Positions 1 through 7,645 of a stretch of 16,466 bases of DNA are shown piece by piece. This DNA is from JAJZOM01 sp046703545 (lineage in GTDB: Archaea; Thermoplasmatota; Thermoplasmata; Thermoplasmatales; Thermoplasmataceae). A model generated the notes under the pieces. The model was not told the DNA's origin. It searched no databases and worked only from the letters and a program-made list of their open reading frames with translations. Location: contig JBJKSX010000026.1 in the NCBI GenBank assembly GCA_046703545.1, positions 1-16,466 on the forward strand, in the 5' to 3' direction. The position numbers and the translations under genes were made by a program. Numbering within the stretch: the stretch's first letter is position 1; each line of letters starts with the position of its first letter.

Positions 1-230
1 CGGTCCACCACTTCATAATCCTCTCTGGACTTTATTCCCAGAAGCTCTGTGATGTCATGCATCCTGTCATTATACTTCTTGTCGAAGGCCTCTCTTCCAA
101 GCTTGAGGCGATGCTCTGAATCGTCAAACAGCACCTGCTCCCCATGCTTCTTGAGGCAGTGAACGCATTCCGCGGCTGATTCCTCAGTTCCTTCCAGATG
201 GCTGAAACAGTGTTCAAAGTCTCTCTTCAT
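1..230 (-). CDS. Uncharacterised Cys/His-rich small protein (3' end outside window)
   Basis: This reading frame starts at ATG 228-230 and stays open to the left window edge (76 codons seen), so its C-terminus is missing. The start overlaps the stop of the preceding gene as ATGA, and a GAGGTG ribosome binding site lies at 240-245. The N-terminal 30 residues hold His7, Cys8, His11, a Cys22-x2-Cys25 pair with His24 between them, and His29, an arrangement that could bind a metal. The rest is charged and looks helical, with no membrane segment. I do not recognise the family. As the last visible gene of the complex I operon it could be an assembly factor, an accessory subunit, or an unrelated passenger. 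The gene itself is well supported; its function is unknown. Confidence 0.7.
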   Translation of the reverse strand, partial: MKRDFEHCFSHLEGTEESAAECVHCLKKHGEQVLFDDSEHRLKLGREAFDKKYNDRMHDITELLGIKSREDYEVVD

Positions 231-592
231 CTGTCATCACACCTCTTTCCATCAAAGCTGGGATACCTTACGTTGTACCTGTCAAGGGAGTATTCGAGCA
301 TATAGAAGAGCGAAGCGAGGAAATTCTCCCTGTCTCCGGTGATGTCAAGGGAGTCCAGCAGGGTGGTAAGCTTCGAAGCGCTCTCACTGAACTCAGCAAG
401 TGGCATGTTTCCCTTGAGAAGCTGTTCCAGGTCGCCGAGGAATTGCGAATACTCGGAGACTTTCCTGGAAGGGTTGTCCTTCAGCGAACGTGAAAGTGCC
501 TTCTGCCTGCCCCTGACAACTGCCATTGCATCTTCAAGGTCCCCATAGATTATCGCGCTCTTTATTATTTCCAAATCAGATATTATTGGCAT
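227..592 (-). CDS. Uncharacterised 121-residue helical protein in the nuo operon
   Basis: The ATG at 590-592 lies six bases after the nuoN stop, and its ribosome binding site AGGTGA (599-604) overlaps that stop codon, so translation is probably coupled to nuoN. The protein has 121 residues, is soluble, and is predicted by eye to be almost entirely alpha-helical. It has a basic stretch around residues 28-45 and a hydrophobic helix near residues 90-105 containing FLASLFYMLEYSLDRY. There is a single Cys near the C-terminus, so a metal site is unlikely. No signal peptide or transmembrane helix is evident. I do not recognise the family. Its place directly behind the last complex I gene suggests a role linked to that enzyme, such as assembly or a peripheral subunit, but this rests on context only. 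Confidence 0.8.
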   Translation of the reverse strand: MPIISDLEIIKSAIIYGDLEDAMAVVRGRQKALSRSLKDNPSRKVSEYSQFLGDLEQLLKGNMPLAEFSESASKLTTLLDSLDITGDRENFLASLFYMLEYSLDRYNVRYPSFDGKRCDDR

Positions 593-598
593 CTAAAA

Positions 599-2044
599 TC
601 ACCTGAATAAACCCGGAGCCATGCTTATCATGGTCGGGAACCATATCACCAGGACAGAAAGTGCAACTGTTATGAAAGCCGAAACATAAACCGGTATCTT
701 CACTGAGTTGCCAAGGTTGAAATTGGCTCCATCCGGCACTTCCTTTCCGAACATGTACAGTATTACCCTGAAGTAATAGAACACAGAGATTGCACTGTTG
801 AGTATGGCAATCACGGCAAGCCACCAAAGGCCCCCTTCAATGAGTGAGAGGAACAGCACATACTTGGCGAAAAACCCTCCAGTGAGCGGTATTCCCGCCA
901 GTGCCAGCAGCATTATGGAGAAACCCACCGCAAGGGCAGGCGCTTTCTTTGCAAGGCCTGAAAGGTCGGAGAGCTGTATGTTGTCGCTCTTCACCACGTT
1001 AAGGGTTATGAAAGAGCCTCCCTTCATGAATATGTAAACTATGGAGTAGAACATTCCCGCAGCTATTGCAACGGATGCCACATTTCCAGTTATATTTCCG
1101 GTGGATGCAACAACTGCCAGCACCAGGATAAGGTATCCGGCCTGTGCAACGCTTGAGTAGGCAAGCAGACGCTTGACATTGTTCTGCGAAAGCGCCGATA
1201 TGTTCCCATAGGTCATGGTCAGAATTGCCAGTATCACGAAGAGATAGTAGACCTCCGAGAGATCCGATGAAAACCCGAGCAGGAACATCTTCAGCACCAC
1301 CACGAAGGCAAGCACCTTGCTTCCGGCGGAAAGGAAAGCCGAGACCGAGTTTTCTGCCCCATCATAAGTGTCAATCGCCCACTGGTGCATGGGGAATATG
1401 GCGAGCTTGAACCCGAACCCCACCACAAGGAAGATCACAGACATTGTAAGCTGGGCGGAAGGGGCCGCCGCAGATAGAACAGAGAGGTTGAAGGTCCCTG
1501 TATCAAGGTAGAAAAACGATGCGCCGAAGAGGATGAATGCAGTTGCGATTGTTCCCGTAAAGAAGTATTTCACGGTTCCCTCGAGGTTTCTCCTCTCCTT
1601 TCCGTAACTTGCGAGTATGTATGTCCCGATGCTGACCGACTCGAATGCGATGAACAGTGTTATGAGGTTGTAGCTGAAAGCTGCAAGTATCATCCCTATT
1701 GTCACAAAGAGGAGCGTTGCATAGAATATCTCACTCTTATCCTTCATTGCGGAGAGCGATGGATAGCAGATGAACATCGCGGATATGATCATCACCAATG
1801 CAAAGTAAAGGCCAAAATTGTTGAACACAATGGTGCCGTCAAAGACAGAAGTCCCCAGAGGAACCATGAAATACAGCATCACTGCTGAAATTGCCAGGGC
1901 TGCGAATGTTATCCATGAAAGTGCTTTCTTGCTTACCTTGAGCGCCGATACACCAAGCAGTGCAAACCCAACGAGGCCCAGGAATATTACCGGGGCAAAG
2001 TCGGCAAGAATCTGCAATCCGCCTGTTGTTGCAATTGTTGACAT
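599..2044 (-). CDS. nuoN: Complex I subunit N (antiporter-like membrane subunit)
   Basis: NuoN is one of three antiporter-like, proton-pumping membrane subunits of respiratory complex I. The 481-residue protein is hydrophobic throughout, with about fourteen membrane helices, the usual family size. Key residues are visible: Glu135 in the TM5 segment AFESVSIGTY, Lys213 in the TM7 GFK motif followed by PMHQW, Lys243 in TM8 (FLSAGSK), and Lys394 in TM12 (GGFFAK). All chargeable residues expected for a proton channel are therefore present. The ATG overlaps the nuoM stop as TAATG, and an AGGAGGT ribosome binding site lies at 2053-2059. It is the last core complex I gene of the operon and is followed at once by two uncharacterised coupled genes. 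Confidence 0.96.
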   Translation of the reverse strand: MSTIATTGGLQILADFAPVIFLGLVGFALLGVSALKVSKKALSWITFAALAISAVMLYFMVPLGTSVFDGTIVFNNFGLYFALVMIISAMFICYPSLSAMKDKSEIFYATLLFVTIGMILAAFSYNLITLFIAFESVSIGTYILASYGKERRNLEGTVKYFFTGTIATAFILFGASFFYLDTGTFNLSVLSAAAPSAQLTMSVIFLVVGFGFKLAIFPMHQWAIDTYDGAENSVSAFLSAGSKVLAFVVVLKMFLLGFSSDLSEVYYLFVILAILTMTYGNISALSQNNVKRLLAYSSVAQAGYLILVLAVVASTGNITGNVASVAIAAGMFYSIVYIFMKGGSFITLNVVKSDNIQLSDLSGLAKKAPALAVGFSIMLLALAGIPLTGGFFAKYVLFLSLIEGGLWWLAVIAILNSAISVFYYFRVILYMFGKEVPDGANFNLGNSVKIPVYVSAFITVALSVLVIWFPTMISMAPGLFR

Positions 2045-3513
2045 TAAAGTATACCTCCTATGTAAGTTAACAGGATGCCGTAAATCAGGTTGGGGACTAT
2101 TCCCAGTATGAATATTACCACCAGCATGCCCATGAGCTTTGCAGTTGTTGCAGGCTCAGCATCCTTAATTGGGCCCAGGGTTTCGTTGTATGGCCCGTAA
2201 AGCGATTTCTGCGCTGCCCAGATATGGTATGAAGCAGTGATTATCATGGCGAAGATGACAACCAGTATGATCCATCCAATGGCACCGAATACCCCCACGA
2301 GGATTGAGAATTCGCCTATGAATCCTGCCAGGCCGGGAAGGCCCAGGGATGCCAGGAGTCCTGCAAGCAGGAATGAGCTGAGAATTGGCGCTTCCCTGAA
2401 TATCCCTCCCAGTGAGGGAATCGTTTCGTGCCCTGTGTTCCTGTGTATGTAATACAGGGTCGAGAATATGAGGGCCATTATGAGGCCGTGGGCCACAATC
2501 TGGAACATTCCGCCTGCAAGCTCAAGGTTTGCCTGGTAGCCTGTTTCCACTAAGCCCGCGCCGAATGCAAGAGTTACAAATCCCATTGCACCAGCACTTG
2601 CAAACGCCATCATCCTCTTCATGCTCTGCTGCATCATTGCAACCAGGGAGAAATAGACCAGGCTGATTATTCCCAGGGCCATCAGTATGTCCATGGTGAT
2701 TGTTCCAAGGGATGAATAAACTGGCATAAGGATCCCGAAGAGGCCGTATCCACCCATTATGGAAAGGCCCCCGGCAAGTATCACAGTGCCGGGATATGGC
2801 GATGTGTCATATGTGTCCGGAAGCCAGGAGTGGACAGGGAATGAAGGCATCTTCACCAGGAAAGCGATAAGGAATCCGAAAATTGCAAAACCTCTCCAGA
2901 ACAGCGGGATGGTTGAGAAGTAGTTGCTCACCATGAGCTGTCCCATCTCGAACGTGAACACACCGGTACTCTCGTAGTGGAAAGTGTACACTGTGAATAT
3001 TGAAAGCAGGAGGAACACTGAACCAATGTGCGTGTACACGAAGAATTTCAGGGATACGCTGTCCTTGTCTTTCCCGCCATATTCTGCTATTATGAAATAA
3101 ACCGGAATGAGGACAACCTCCCAGAAGATGTAGAAGAACAGGAAGTCTCTTGAAATGAGTATTCCAAACAGGCCGGTTTCAGCTATGAGAATGAAGCTGT
3201 AAAGTGAGTTGCCGTACTTCCCCTTCTCAGTAATAAGGATGGAGAGGAAGATGACTATCGCCGACAGTATGAGCAGCGCATCAGAAAATCCGCTGACTCC
3301 GGTTGAGAAGACTATTCCCAGGGAGGGTGCAAGCCCGTATGTCTGGGTGGAAATTATACCTCCCGTGTAGCCTGAATGGAACCTGAGAACACTGTATGCA
3401 ATTATGAGAACCAGGAACGCAGCTGATGCCAGGAGAGAGTATTCCCTTATCCTGTCCTTCACCAGGAATGATGCCGCAGCCCCCAGTATAGTCAATAGAA
3501 ATATGATTAGCAT
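2044..3513 (-). CDS. nuoM: Complex I subunit M (antiporter-like membrane subunit)
   Basis: NuoM is the middle antiporter-like proton-pumping subunit of complex I. The frame gives 489 residues from ATG 3511-3513; an in-frame TTG two codons upstream (3519) is possible, but neither has a strong ribosome binding site. TM5 has Glu132 (IFWEVVLIP), TM7 has Lys221 (LVKMPSFPVHSWLPD), the TM10-11 region has His342 (QIVAHGL), and TM12 has Glu401 (FIGEFSILVG). At the TM8 position where family members have Lys (pattern LAGxLLKxxxYG), this protein reads LAGGLSIMGGYG, so Ile252 replaces it. The nuoL stop lies a few bases upstream and the nuoM stop overlaps the nuoN start. The identification is secure. Confidence 0.95.
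   Translation of the reverse strand: MLIIFLLTILGAAASFLVKDRIREYSLLASAAFLVLIIAYSVLRFHSGYTGGIISTQTYGLAPSLGIVFSTGVSGFSDALLILSAIVIFLSILITEKGKYGNSLYSFILIAETGLFGILISRDFLFFYIFWEVVLIPVYFIIAEYGGKDKDSVSLKFFVYTHIGSVFLLLSIFTVYTFHYESTGVFTFEMGQLMVSNYFSTIPLFWRGFAIFGFLIAFLVKMPSFPVHSWLPDTYDTSPYPGTVILAGGLSIMGGYGLFGILMPVYSSLGTITMDILMALGIISLVYFSLVAMMQQSMKRMMAFASAGAMGFVTLAFGAGLVETGYQANLELAGGMFQIVAHGLIMALIFSTLYYIHRNTGHETIPSLGGIFREAPILSSFLLAGLLASLGLPGLAGFIGEFSILVGVFGAIGWIILVVIFAMIITASYHIWAAQKSLYGPYNETLGPIKDAEPATTAKLMGMLVVIFILGIVPNLIYGILLTYIGGIL
2053..2059 (-). promoter_or_regulatory. Strong ribosome binding site of nuoN
   Basis: AGGAGGT on the minus strand lies eight bases before the nuoN ATG, inside the last codons of nuoM. 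It is among the strongest sites in the window and fixes the nuoN start. Confidence 0.8.
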
Positions 3514-3520
3514 TATCAAA

Positions 3521-5425
3521 TCAGATCAACCCCGCTATTTTCACCGCGATGAAAATCAATGAGATGCCCAGGATCAGTATGATGAAGTAATTCTCAACAA
3601 CACCGTCCTGAAGTTTCCTGAAGATGTCACCGAGCTTCAATGTGCCTGTTCCCACTCCATTCACTGCCCTGTTGTACCTGTTCTCGAGAAGGGTGAAGCC
3701 TGCTGATACAGGGGCAACCACCCTTTCTGCAATTATGTTGGTGAACAGGTAGTCCACATAGAACTTGTTCTTCCCAATTTTGTACAGGCGGTTCTTCCTG
3801 AAATCCATCCTCTTCCAGAAGTTGGTGCCGTAGATTGCGTATGTTATGGCCAGGCCGGCAAACATCAGGCCCATTGGAATGAGGTCCACAAATTCAGGTA
3901 TTGCAGGGATTGCGTATGTGGGGTCAACGAAATTGTAGAACCACCCCTGAATGTAGCCCAGGCCAAGAGCGCCGGCCGCAAGTATGAACAGGGGGATGAG
4001 TGCAATGGGGCTTGGGTCCCTTGCCTTTTCAGCAAGATGCGACCTTGGTTTCCCAATGGCCACCCTGAAGAACATCCTGAAGGTGTAAATTGTGGTGAGG
4101 AATGCTCCAGTGGCGAGGAAAAGCCATGGCAGGAAGCTTTCAAATGTCCCCTTGGCCGCGTAGTATCCCCAGGAAGCAGATATTATTGTGTCCTTGGAGA
4201 AATATCCGGATGTCCCCGGGAATGCAATCAGTGCAAGTGAGCCAATGAACAGGAGCGTGATGGTCATGGGCATCTTTCTCCAGAGGCCTCCCATGAACCT
4301 GGTGTCTCTGAGGTCCAGGAGAGCTATGAGTATGGCCCCTGCGGACATGAAGAGGAGTGCCTTGAAAACCGCATGCACAACCAGATGGAACAGCCCAAGT
4401 GAAACGCCTGTGTATCCGAATATGCCTCCGAGCCCTATGGCAGCCAGCATATAGCCAATCTGGCTGATTGTGGAGTAGGCAAGGATTCTCTTGATGTCGT
4501 TCACGAAAACTCCAACTATTCCTGCGAAAAGTGCGGTGAATGCACCAAGGATGGCAACGCTGTCCATTGCAAATGGTGCGGAATAATAGAAAACGTTGAA
4601 GACTCTCGCAACAAGGTACACACCCGCTGTAACCATTGTGGCAGCGTGTATGAGGGCCGACACTGTTGTTGGGCCCTCCATTGCATCAGGTATCCATACG
4701 TGCAGCGGAAACTGTGATGATTTGCCCGCCGCCCCAGCAAGGAACAGCACGGCGACGATGCCAAGCACGTTGGGGCCGATGTAGGATGCTATGGCCTGGG
4801 CATTGTGTATCAGGAATGGTATGCTCAGAGGGCTGTTTGTGCCAAGGCCGGAAAAGCCGGTCAGGCTGCTGTAGAGTATGGCCATCCCAACCAGGAAGAG
4901 AAGGTCGCCAACCCTTGTGACTATGAATGCCTTCTTTGCCGCAGCAGATGCATTTGGCTTGAAGAACCAGAATCCAATCAGGAGGTATGAACAGAGCCCA
5001 ACCAGTTCCCAGAACAGGAAGAACAGCACGAGATTTGATGCGACGACCAGGCCCAGCATGCCTGCTGTGAACAGGGAGGTCTCTGCAAAGTAAATGTGCT
5101 TGTTGGGGTCTTCTTTCATGTAATATATGGCAAACAGGTGGATCATTAGAGAAACGAATGACACCATGACTGCCATAACAAGAGTGAGGTTGTCGATGTA
5201 TATCCCGGCTGAAATGTTGAAGAACCACTGGAAGTGGTCATACACGACACCGTTGGCCTGGACATAGAAATAAGTGAGCAACGAGGCGATCAGGGAACCC
5301 AGGACCGCGAGTGACGCAATTAATCCAGAAAGTTTCCTGTTGTACCTCCCTATTACGTAAGTGAGGGGAAATCCAATTACTGGGCTGAGAAATATAAACC
5401 AACCTGGCAAGTACATGATTACCAC
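3521..5425 (-). CDS. nuoL: Complex I subunit L (distal antiporter-like subunit)
   Basis: NuoL is the distal proton-pumping subunit of complex I, distinguished by a C-terminal extension that forms the long lateral helix. The protein has 634 residues. Motifs include Glu140 in TM5 (LFWELVGLCSYLLIGFW), RVGD at 171-174, Lys235 in TM7 (AGKSSQFPLHVWIPDAMEGP), His260 in the TM8 motif ALIHAATMVTAGVYLVAR, His347/His351 before FKALLFM, and Lys411 in FSKD of TM12. The C-terminal part (about 550-634) contains an amphipathic stretch and a last membrane helix. I keep the GTG start at 5423-5425 because an AAGGAG site lies five bases upstream; an in-frame ATG at 5414-5416 would leave that site 14 bases away. 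The start overlaps the nuoK stop. Confidence 0.97.
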   Translation of the reverse strand: MVIMYLPGWFIFLSPVIGFPLTYVIGRYNRKLSGLIASLAVLGSLIASLLTYFYVQANGVVYDHFQWFFNISAGIYIDNLTLVMAVMVSFVSLMIHLFAIYYMKEDPNKHIYFAETSLFTAGMLGLVVASNLVLFFLFWELVGLCSYLLIGFWFFKPNASAAAKKAFIVTRVGDLLFLVGMAILYSSLTGFSGLGTNSPLSIPFLIHNAQAIASYIGPNVLGIVAVLFLAGAAGKSSQFPLHVWIPDAMEGPTTVSALIHAATMVTAGVYLVARVFNVFYYSAPFAMDSVAILGAFTALFAGIVGVFVNDIKRILAYSTISQIGYMLAAIGLGGIFGYTGVSLGLFHLVVHAVFKALLFMSAGAILIALLDLRDTRFMGGLWRKMPMTITLLFIGSLALIAFPGTSGYFSKDTIISASWGYYAAKGTFESFLPWLFLATGAFLTTIYTFRMFFRVAIGKPRSHLAEKARDPSPIALIPLFILAAGALGLGYIQGWFYNFVDPTYAIPAIPEFVDLIPMGLMFAGLAITYAIYGTNFWKRMDFRKNRLYKIGKNKFYVDYLFTNIIAERVVAPVSAGFTLLENRYNRAVNGVGTGTLKLGDIFRKLQDGVVENYFIILILGISLIFIAVKIAGLI

Positions 5426-5718
5426 TTAATCTCCTTCAGAAGGGCTATTGCAACCTTGCCAACCTTCCTGTACGTTACTGTGAGAAGGCTCAGGCCGATA
5501 ACCGATTCCACTGCCCCTATTGCTATTCCAAACAGCGCCATGAGAATCGGGCTGATGCTGTTGCTTGAAACTGCCACCAGCACGAGGTTGAGGATTGCTG
5601 CATTGATGAGGATTTCGATTGAGATCATCATCTTTATTCCGATATTTGATGTCATTATGCCGTAAAGGCCAATGGCAAACAGTATGAGCGAAAGCAGGGT
5701 CACTACGAATATCTCCAT
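5419..5718 (-). CDS. nuoK: Complex I subunit K
   Basis: NuoK (ND4L homologue) is a small three-helix membrane subunit that helps link the quinone site to the antiporter-like subunits. The 99-residue length matches the family. The two membrane glutamates known to matter in the E. coli protein (36 and 72) have clear counterparts: Glu35 in MMISIEILINAAILN and Glu71 in IAIGAVESVIGLSLL. The ATG at 5716-5718 overlaps the nuoJ2 stop by one base, and a GGGAGGGA ribosome binding site lies about six bases upstream. The 3' end overlaps nuoL by seven bases, so both junctions suggest coupled translation. Confidence 0.96.
   Translation of the reverse strand: MEIFVVTLLSLILFAIGLYGIMTSNIGIKMMISIEILINAAILNLVLVAVSSNSISPILMALFGIAIGAVESVIGLSLLTVTYRKVGKVAIALLKEIKW
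5431..5436 (-). promoter_or_regulatory. Ribosome binding site deciding the GTG start of nuoL
   Basis: AAGGAG on the minus strand is five bases before GTG 5423-5425 and 14 bases before the in-frame ATG 5414-5416. The spacing favours the GTG, which overlaps the nuoK stop. Confidence 0.7.
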
Positions 5719-5936
5719 TACTGGTCCCTCCCTGCTATGTAGAACATGCCGATTATTCCGGCCACAAGTATAAGGGAAAGCAGCTCAAACGGGACTACAT
5801 ATGTCCCAAAGAGAGCAACGCTGACGGATGCAAGATCCTGCGTTGTGGGTATGAAAGAGCCAGTTATGGAAACTGCCTCTATGGCAAAAACTATGAAAAA
5901 CAGGGCGGATGTAACCATTGCGAGCTTCCTATTCAA
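5718..5936 (-). CDS. nuoJ2: Complex I subunit J, C-terminal half (J2)
   Basis: This 72-residue protein matches the C-terminal part of NuoJ (ND6). It has an N-terminal membrane helix, a short loop, and then the segment ALFGTYVVPFELLSLILVAG, close to the family pattern in which LxxxYxLPFExxxxLLxxA precedes the last helix. The frame starts at TTG 5934-5936, supported by a GGAGGT ribosome binding site about seven bases upstream, and overlaps the nuoJ1 stop by eight bases. In most bacteria NuoJ is one chain; some archaea, such as halophiles and methanosarcinas, carry it as two genes, so this is more likely an ancient split than a fresh frameshift. Both halves have their own ribosome binding site, which supports that view. 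Confidence 0.88.
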   Translation of the reverse strand: MNRKLAMVTSALFFIVFAIEAVSITGSFIPTTQDLASVSVALFGTYVVPFELLSLILVAGIIGMFYIAGRDQ

Positions 5937-6177
5937 GTTCCTTACCTCCAGTGAGCATTATTGTGAACACCAGAAGGGTTACAACCGCACCAATGAACAC
6001 AAGAAGTTCAACAGCACCCACAATTGATGCGCCCAGGTATATGAAGAGGGCAGCAAGCATGAACATGAAGAGCATCAGGTAAACTGCAGAATGTGTAAGT
6101 GTCTTGTCCTGGACCGCTTTCACGGCTGGAAGGATTGTCAGTACCGCAAAAACAAGAAAAATGAAAGTGTAAATCAC
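5929..6177 (-). CDS. nuoJ1: Complex I subunit J, N-terminal half (J1)
   Basis: This 82-residue protein carries the first three membrane helices of NuoJ. The diagnostic segment is residues 52-74, VGAVELLVFIGAVVTLLVFTIML, here split as VGAVELLVFIGA and VVTLLVFTIML. It corresponds to the family TM3 (VYVGAIxVLFLFVIML), whose pi-bulge takes part in the conformational switch of complex I. Translation starts at GTG 6175-6177, overlapping the nuoI stop as GTGA, with a GAGGTG ribosome binding site five bases upstream. It ends at TAG inside the start of nuoJ2. The two halves would be expected to pack together in the membrane near NuoA, NuoK and NuoH. Confidence 0.9.
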   Translation of the reverse strand: MIYTFIFLVFAVLTILPAVKAVQDKTLTHSAVYLMLFMFMLAALFIYLGASIVGAVELLVFIGAVVTLLVFTIMLTGGKELE

Positions 6178-6608
6178 TTTATCACCTCATCCTCGGGAAG
6201 AGTGAGCTCTTCCGGCGAGTATGTGAAGCTGTTTCTGGTCCTTGCAGTTTCAAACACATGTGTCAGGTAGATTGCGTCTGTCGGGCATATCTCCTCACAA
6301 TTTCTGCAGACAGTGCAGGTACCGAAATTCACGTCAGGGTAGATCTTCCTCTTGTTCCTCTGGTTCTCCCTGTCAACCTTCTGCATGTGGATGCTGAAAT
6401 TGGGGCAGACCTGCTCACACAGTGTGCAGCCCACACAGTCATCCAGGCTCAGAAATATCCTGTACCTGAACCTGTCGGGAAGCTCTCTCCTCTGTTCAGG
6501 GTACTGTGTGGTGACAGGTTTCTGGAAGAGGTGCTTTGCCACTATGAGCATGGCCTTGATTGTTCCAATGAGTGGTAGTTCCTTTTTTGGTTCCTTAACT
6601 TCGATCAT
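6174..6608 (-). CDS. nuoI: Complex I subunit I, 2[4Fe-4S] ferredoxin-like
   Basis: NuoI carries clusters N6a and N6b, which pass electrons to the N2 cluster of NuoB. The 144-residue protein has two classic [4Fe-4S] motifs: Cys58-x2-Cys61-x2-Cys64-x3-Cys68 (CVGCTLCEQVC) and Cys98-x2-Cys101-x2-Cys104-x3-Cys108 (CTVCRNCEEIC), each followed by Pro. An amphipathic N-terminal helix (about residues 12-30) would lie on the membrane. The ATG at 6606-6608 overlaps the nuoH stop, and the 3' end overlaps nuoJ1. Since no NuoE, NuoF or NuoG is encoded nearby, NuoI is the natural surface-exposed entry point for electrons from a soluble donor such as a ferredoxin; this is inference from family knowledge. Confidence 0.97.
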   Translation of the reverse strand: MIEVKEPKKELPLIGTIKAMLIVAKHLFQKPVTTQYPEQRRELPDRFRYRIFLSLDDCVGCTLCEQVCPNFSIHMQKVDRENQRNKRKIYPDVNFGTCTVCRNCEEICPTDAIYLTHVFETARTRNSFTYSPEELTLPEDEVIK

Positions 6609-7645
6609 ATTCCCAACCCCAGAGTTAAGACGCCTGCAATTATGAGATTGATGACTGAAGCCGGAAGCAGGTATTTCCAGCCCAGATTTACAAACTTATC
6701 GACTCTGATCCTCGGTATGGAGAGCCAAATTGTGAATGACAGCAATACAAGGATCACTGCCTTGATCAGCAGGTATATGAATCCCGCATAGCTTGAATAT
6801 GGCCCATTGTAGCCCCCCAGGTAAAGAAGGGAGACGATCATTGAACTCAGGAATATGCTTCCGAACATACCCATATAGAACATGCCGAACCTGAGTCCCG
6901 TGTATTCTGTTGAGTGCCCGGAAACCAGTTCGCTGTCGCTCTCGCCGAGATCGAACGGCGAGTATGATGCCCTTGCGACCATTGCAATGAAGAATACGCC
7001 CAGTCCGATGAACTGTGGAATTCCATATGGTATGTACTGGACTGCAACCAGGTTATTTAGGTTCAGGGCGTTTGGCGTCCTTGCGGATGCCATCATGACC
7101 AGTGCCAGGACCGAGATCATCATGGGTACCTCGAAGGACACATCCTTCGCCACTGCCCTCAGTGCCCCCACAAGTGCATATTTGTTGCGTGAGCTGACAC
7201 CGGCCAGCACTTCGCCGATTGGCATGATGGAAATTGCCCCGAAGAGAAGCAGGAGGCTAACGTCTGAATTTGTGACTGTGAGGGAGCCGATCCAGTAGAC
7301 TGAACCGTATGGAATGAGAATGAATCCCATTACCAGGCCGACGAACACAATCAGCGGGGCCACCCTGAAGGGGAGGTCGTCCCTGCCCGATGGCAGGATG
7401 CTCTCCTTTCCTATCAGCTTCATTGAATCTGCAATCAGCTGAAGGAGTCCGAAGGGGCCAACACGGTTTGGCCCTATCCTCAACTGGAGCCTGGCCATGT
7501 ATTTTCTGAATCCATATATGGCAGCAACAAGAGCCACCATCACGAAAATGATTGCGAAGAGAGTCTCGAAAAAGTAAGCAAGAATATAAGCAGGGTAGTG
7601 CCCAAGAACAGCGAAGAAGTCTGCAAGCCGCGTTAGAATGTTCAT
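6605..7645 (-). CDS. nuoH: Complex I subunit H (quinone-site membrane subunit)
   Basis: NuoH (ND1) is the membrane subunit that forms much of the quinone tunnel. The 346-residue protein has about eight membrane helices. Clear motifs are RLQLRIGPNRVGPFGLLQ (53-70), SRNKYALVGALRAVAKDVSFEVP (152-174, including Glu172), and PFDL...ELVSGHSTEY (230-248). The cytoplasmic loop before PFDL is unusual: the family pattern A-E-x-x-R-x-P-F-D reads A-R-A-S-Y-S-P-F-D here, so Arg225 and Tyr228 stand where Glu and Arg are usual, while Asp232, Glu235, Asp237 and Glu239 keep the acidic cluster. The ATG overlaps the nuoD stop by four bases, with a GAGGTG ribosome binding site five bases upstream. Confidence 0.97.
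   Translation of the reverse strand: MNILTRLADFFAVLGHYPAYILAYFFETLFAIIFVMVALVAAIYGFRKYMARLQLRIGPNRVGPFGLLQLIADSMKLIGKESILPSGRDDLPFRVAPLIVFVGLVMGFILIPYGSVYWIGSLTVTNSDVSLLLLFGAISIMPIGEVLAGVSSRNKYALVGALRAVAKDVSFEVPMMISVLALVMMASARTPNALNLNNLVAVQYIPYGIPQFIGLGVFFIAMVARASYSPFDLGESDSELVSGHSTEYTGLRFGMFYMGMFGSIFLSSMIVSLLYLGGYNGPYSSYAGFIYLLIKAVILVLLSFTIWLSIPRIRVDKFVNLGWKYLLPASVINLIIAGVLTLGLGI

Noticed and set aside
4686..5228. Long alternative reading frame of about 180 residues on the minus strand.
   Set aside because: It lies wholly within nuoL in another frame, has no family resemblance, and the nuoL frame there carries all expected motifs.
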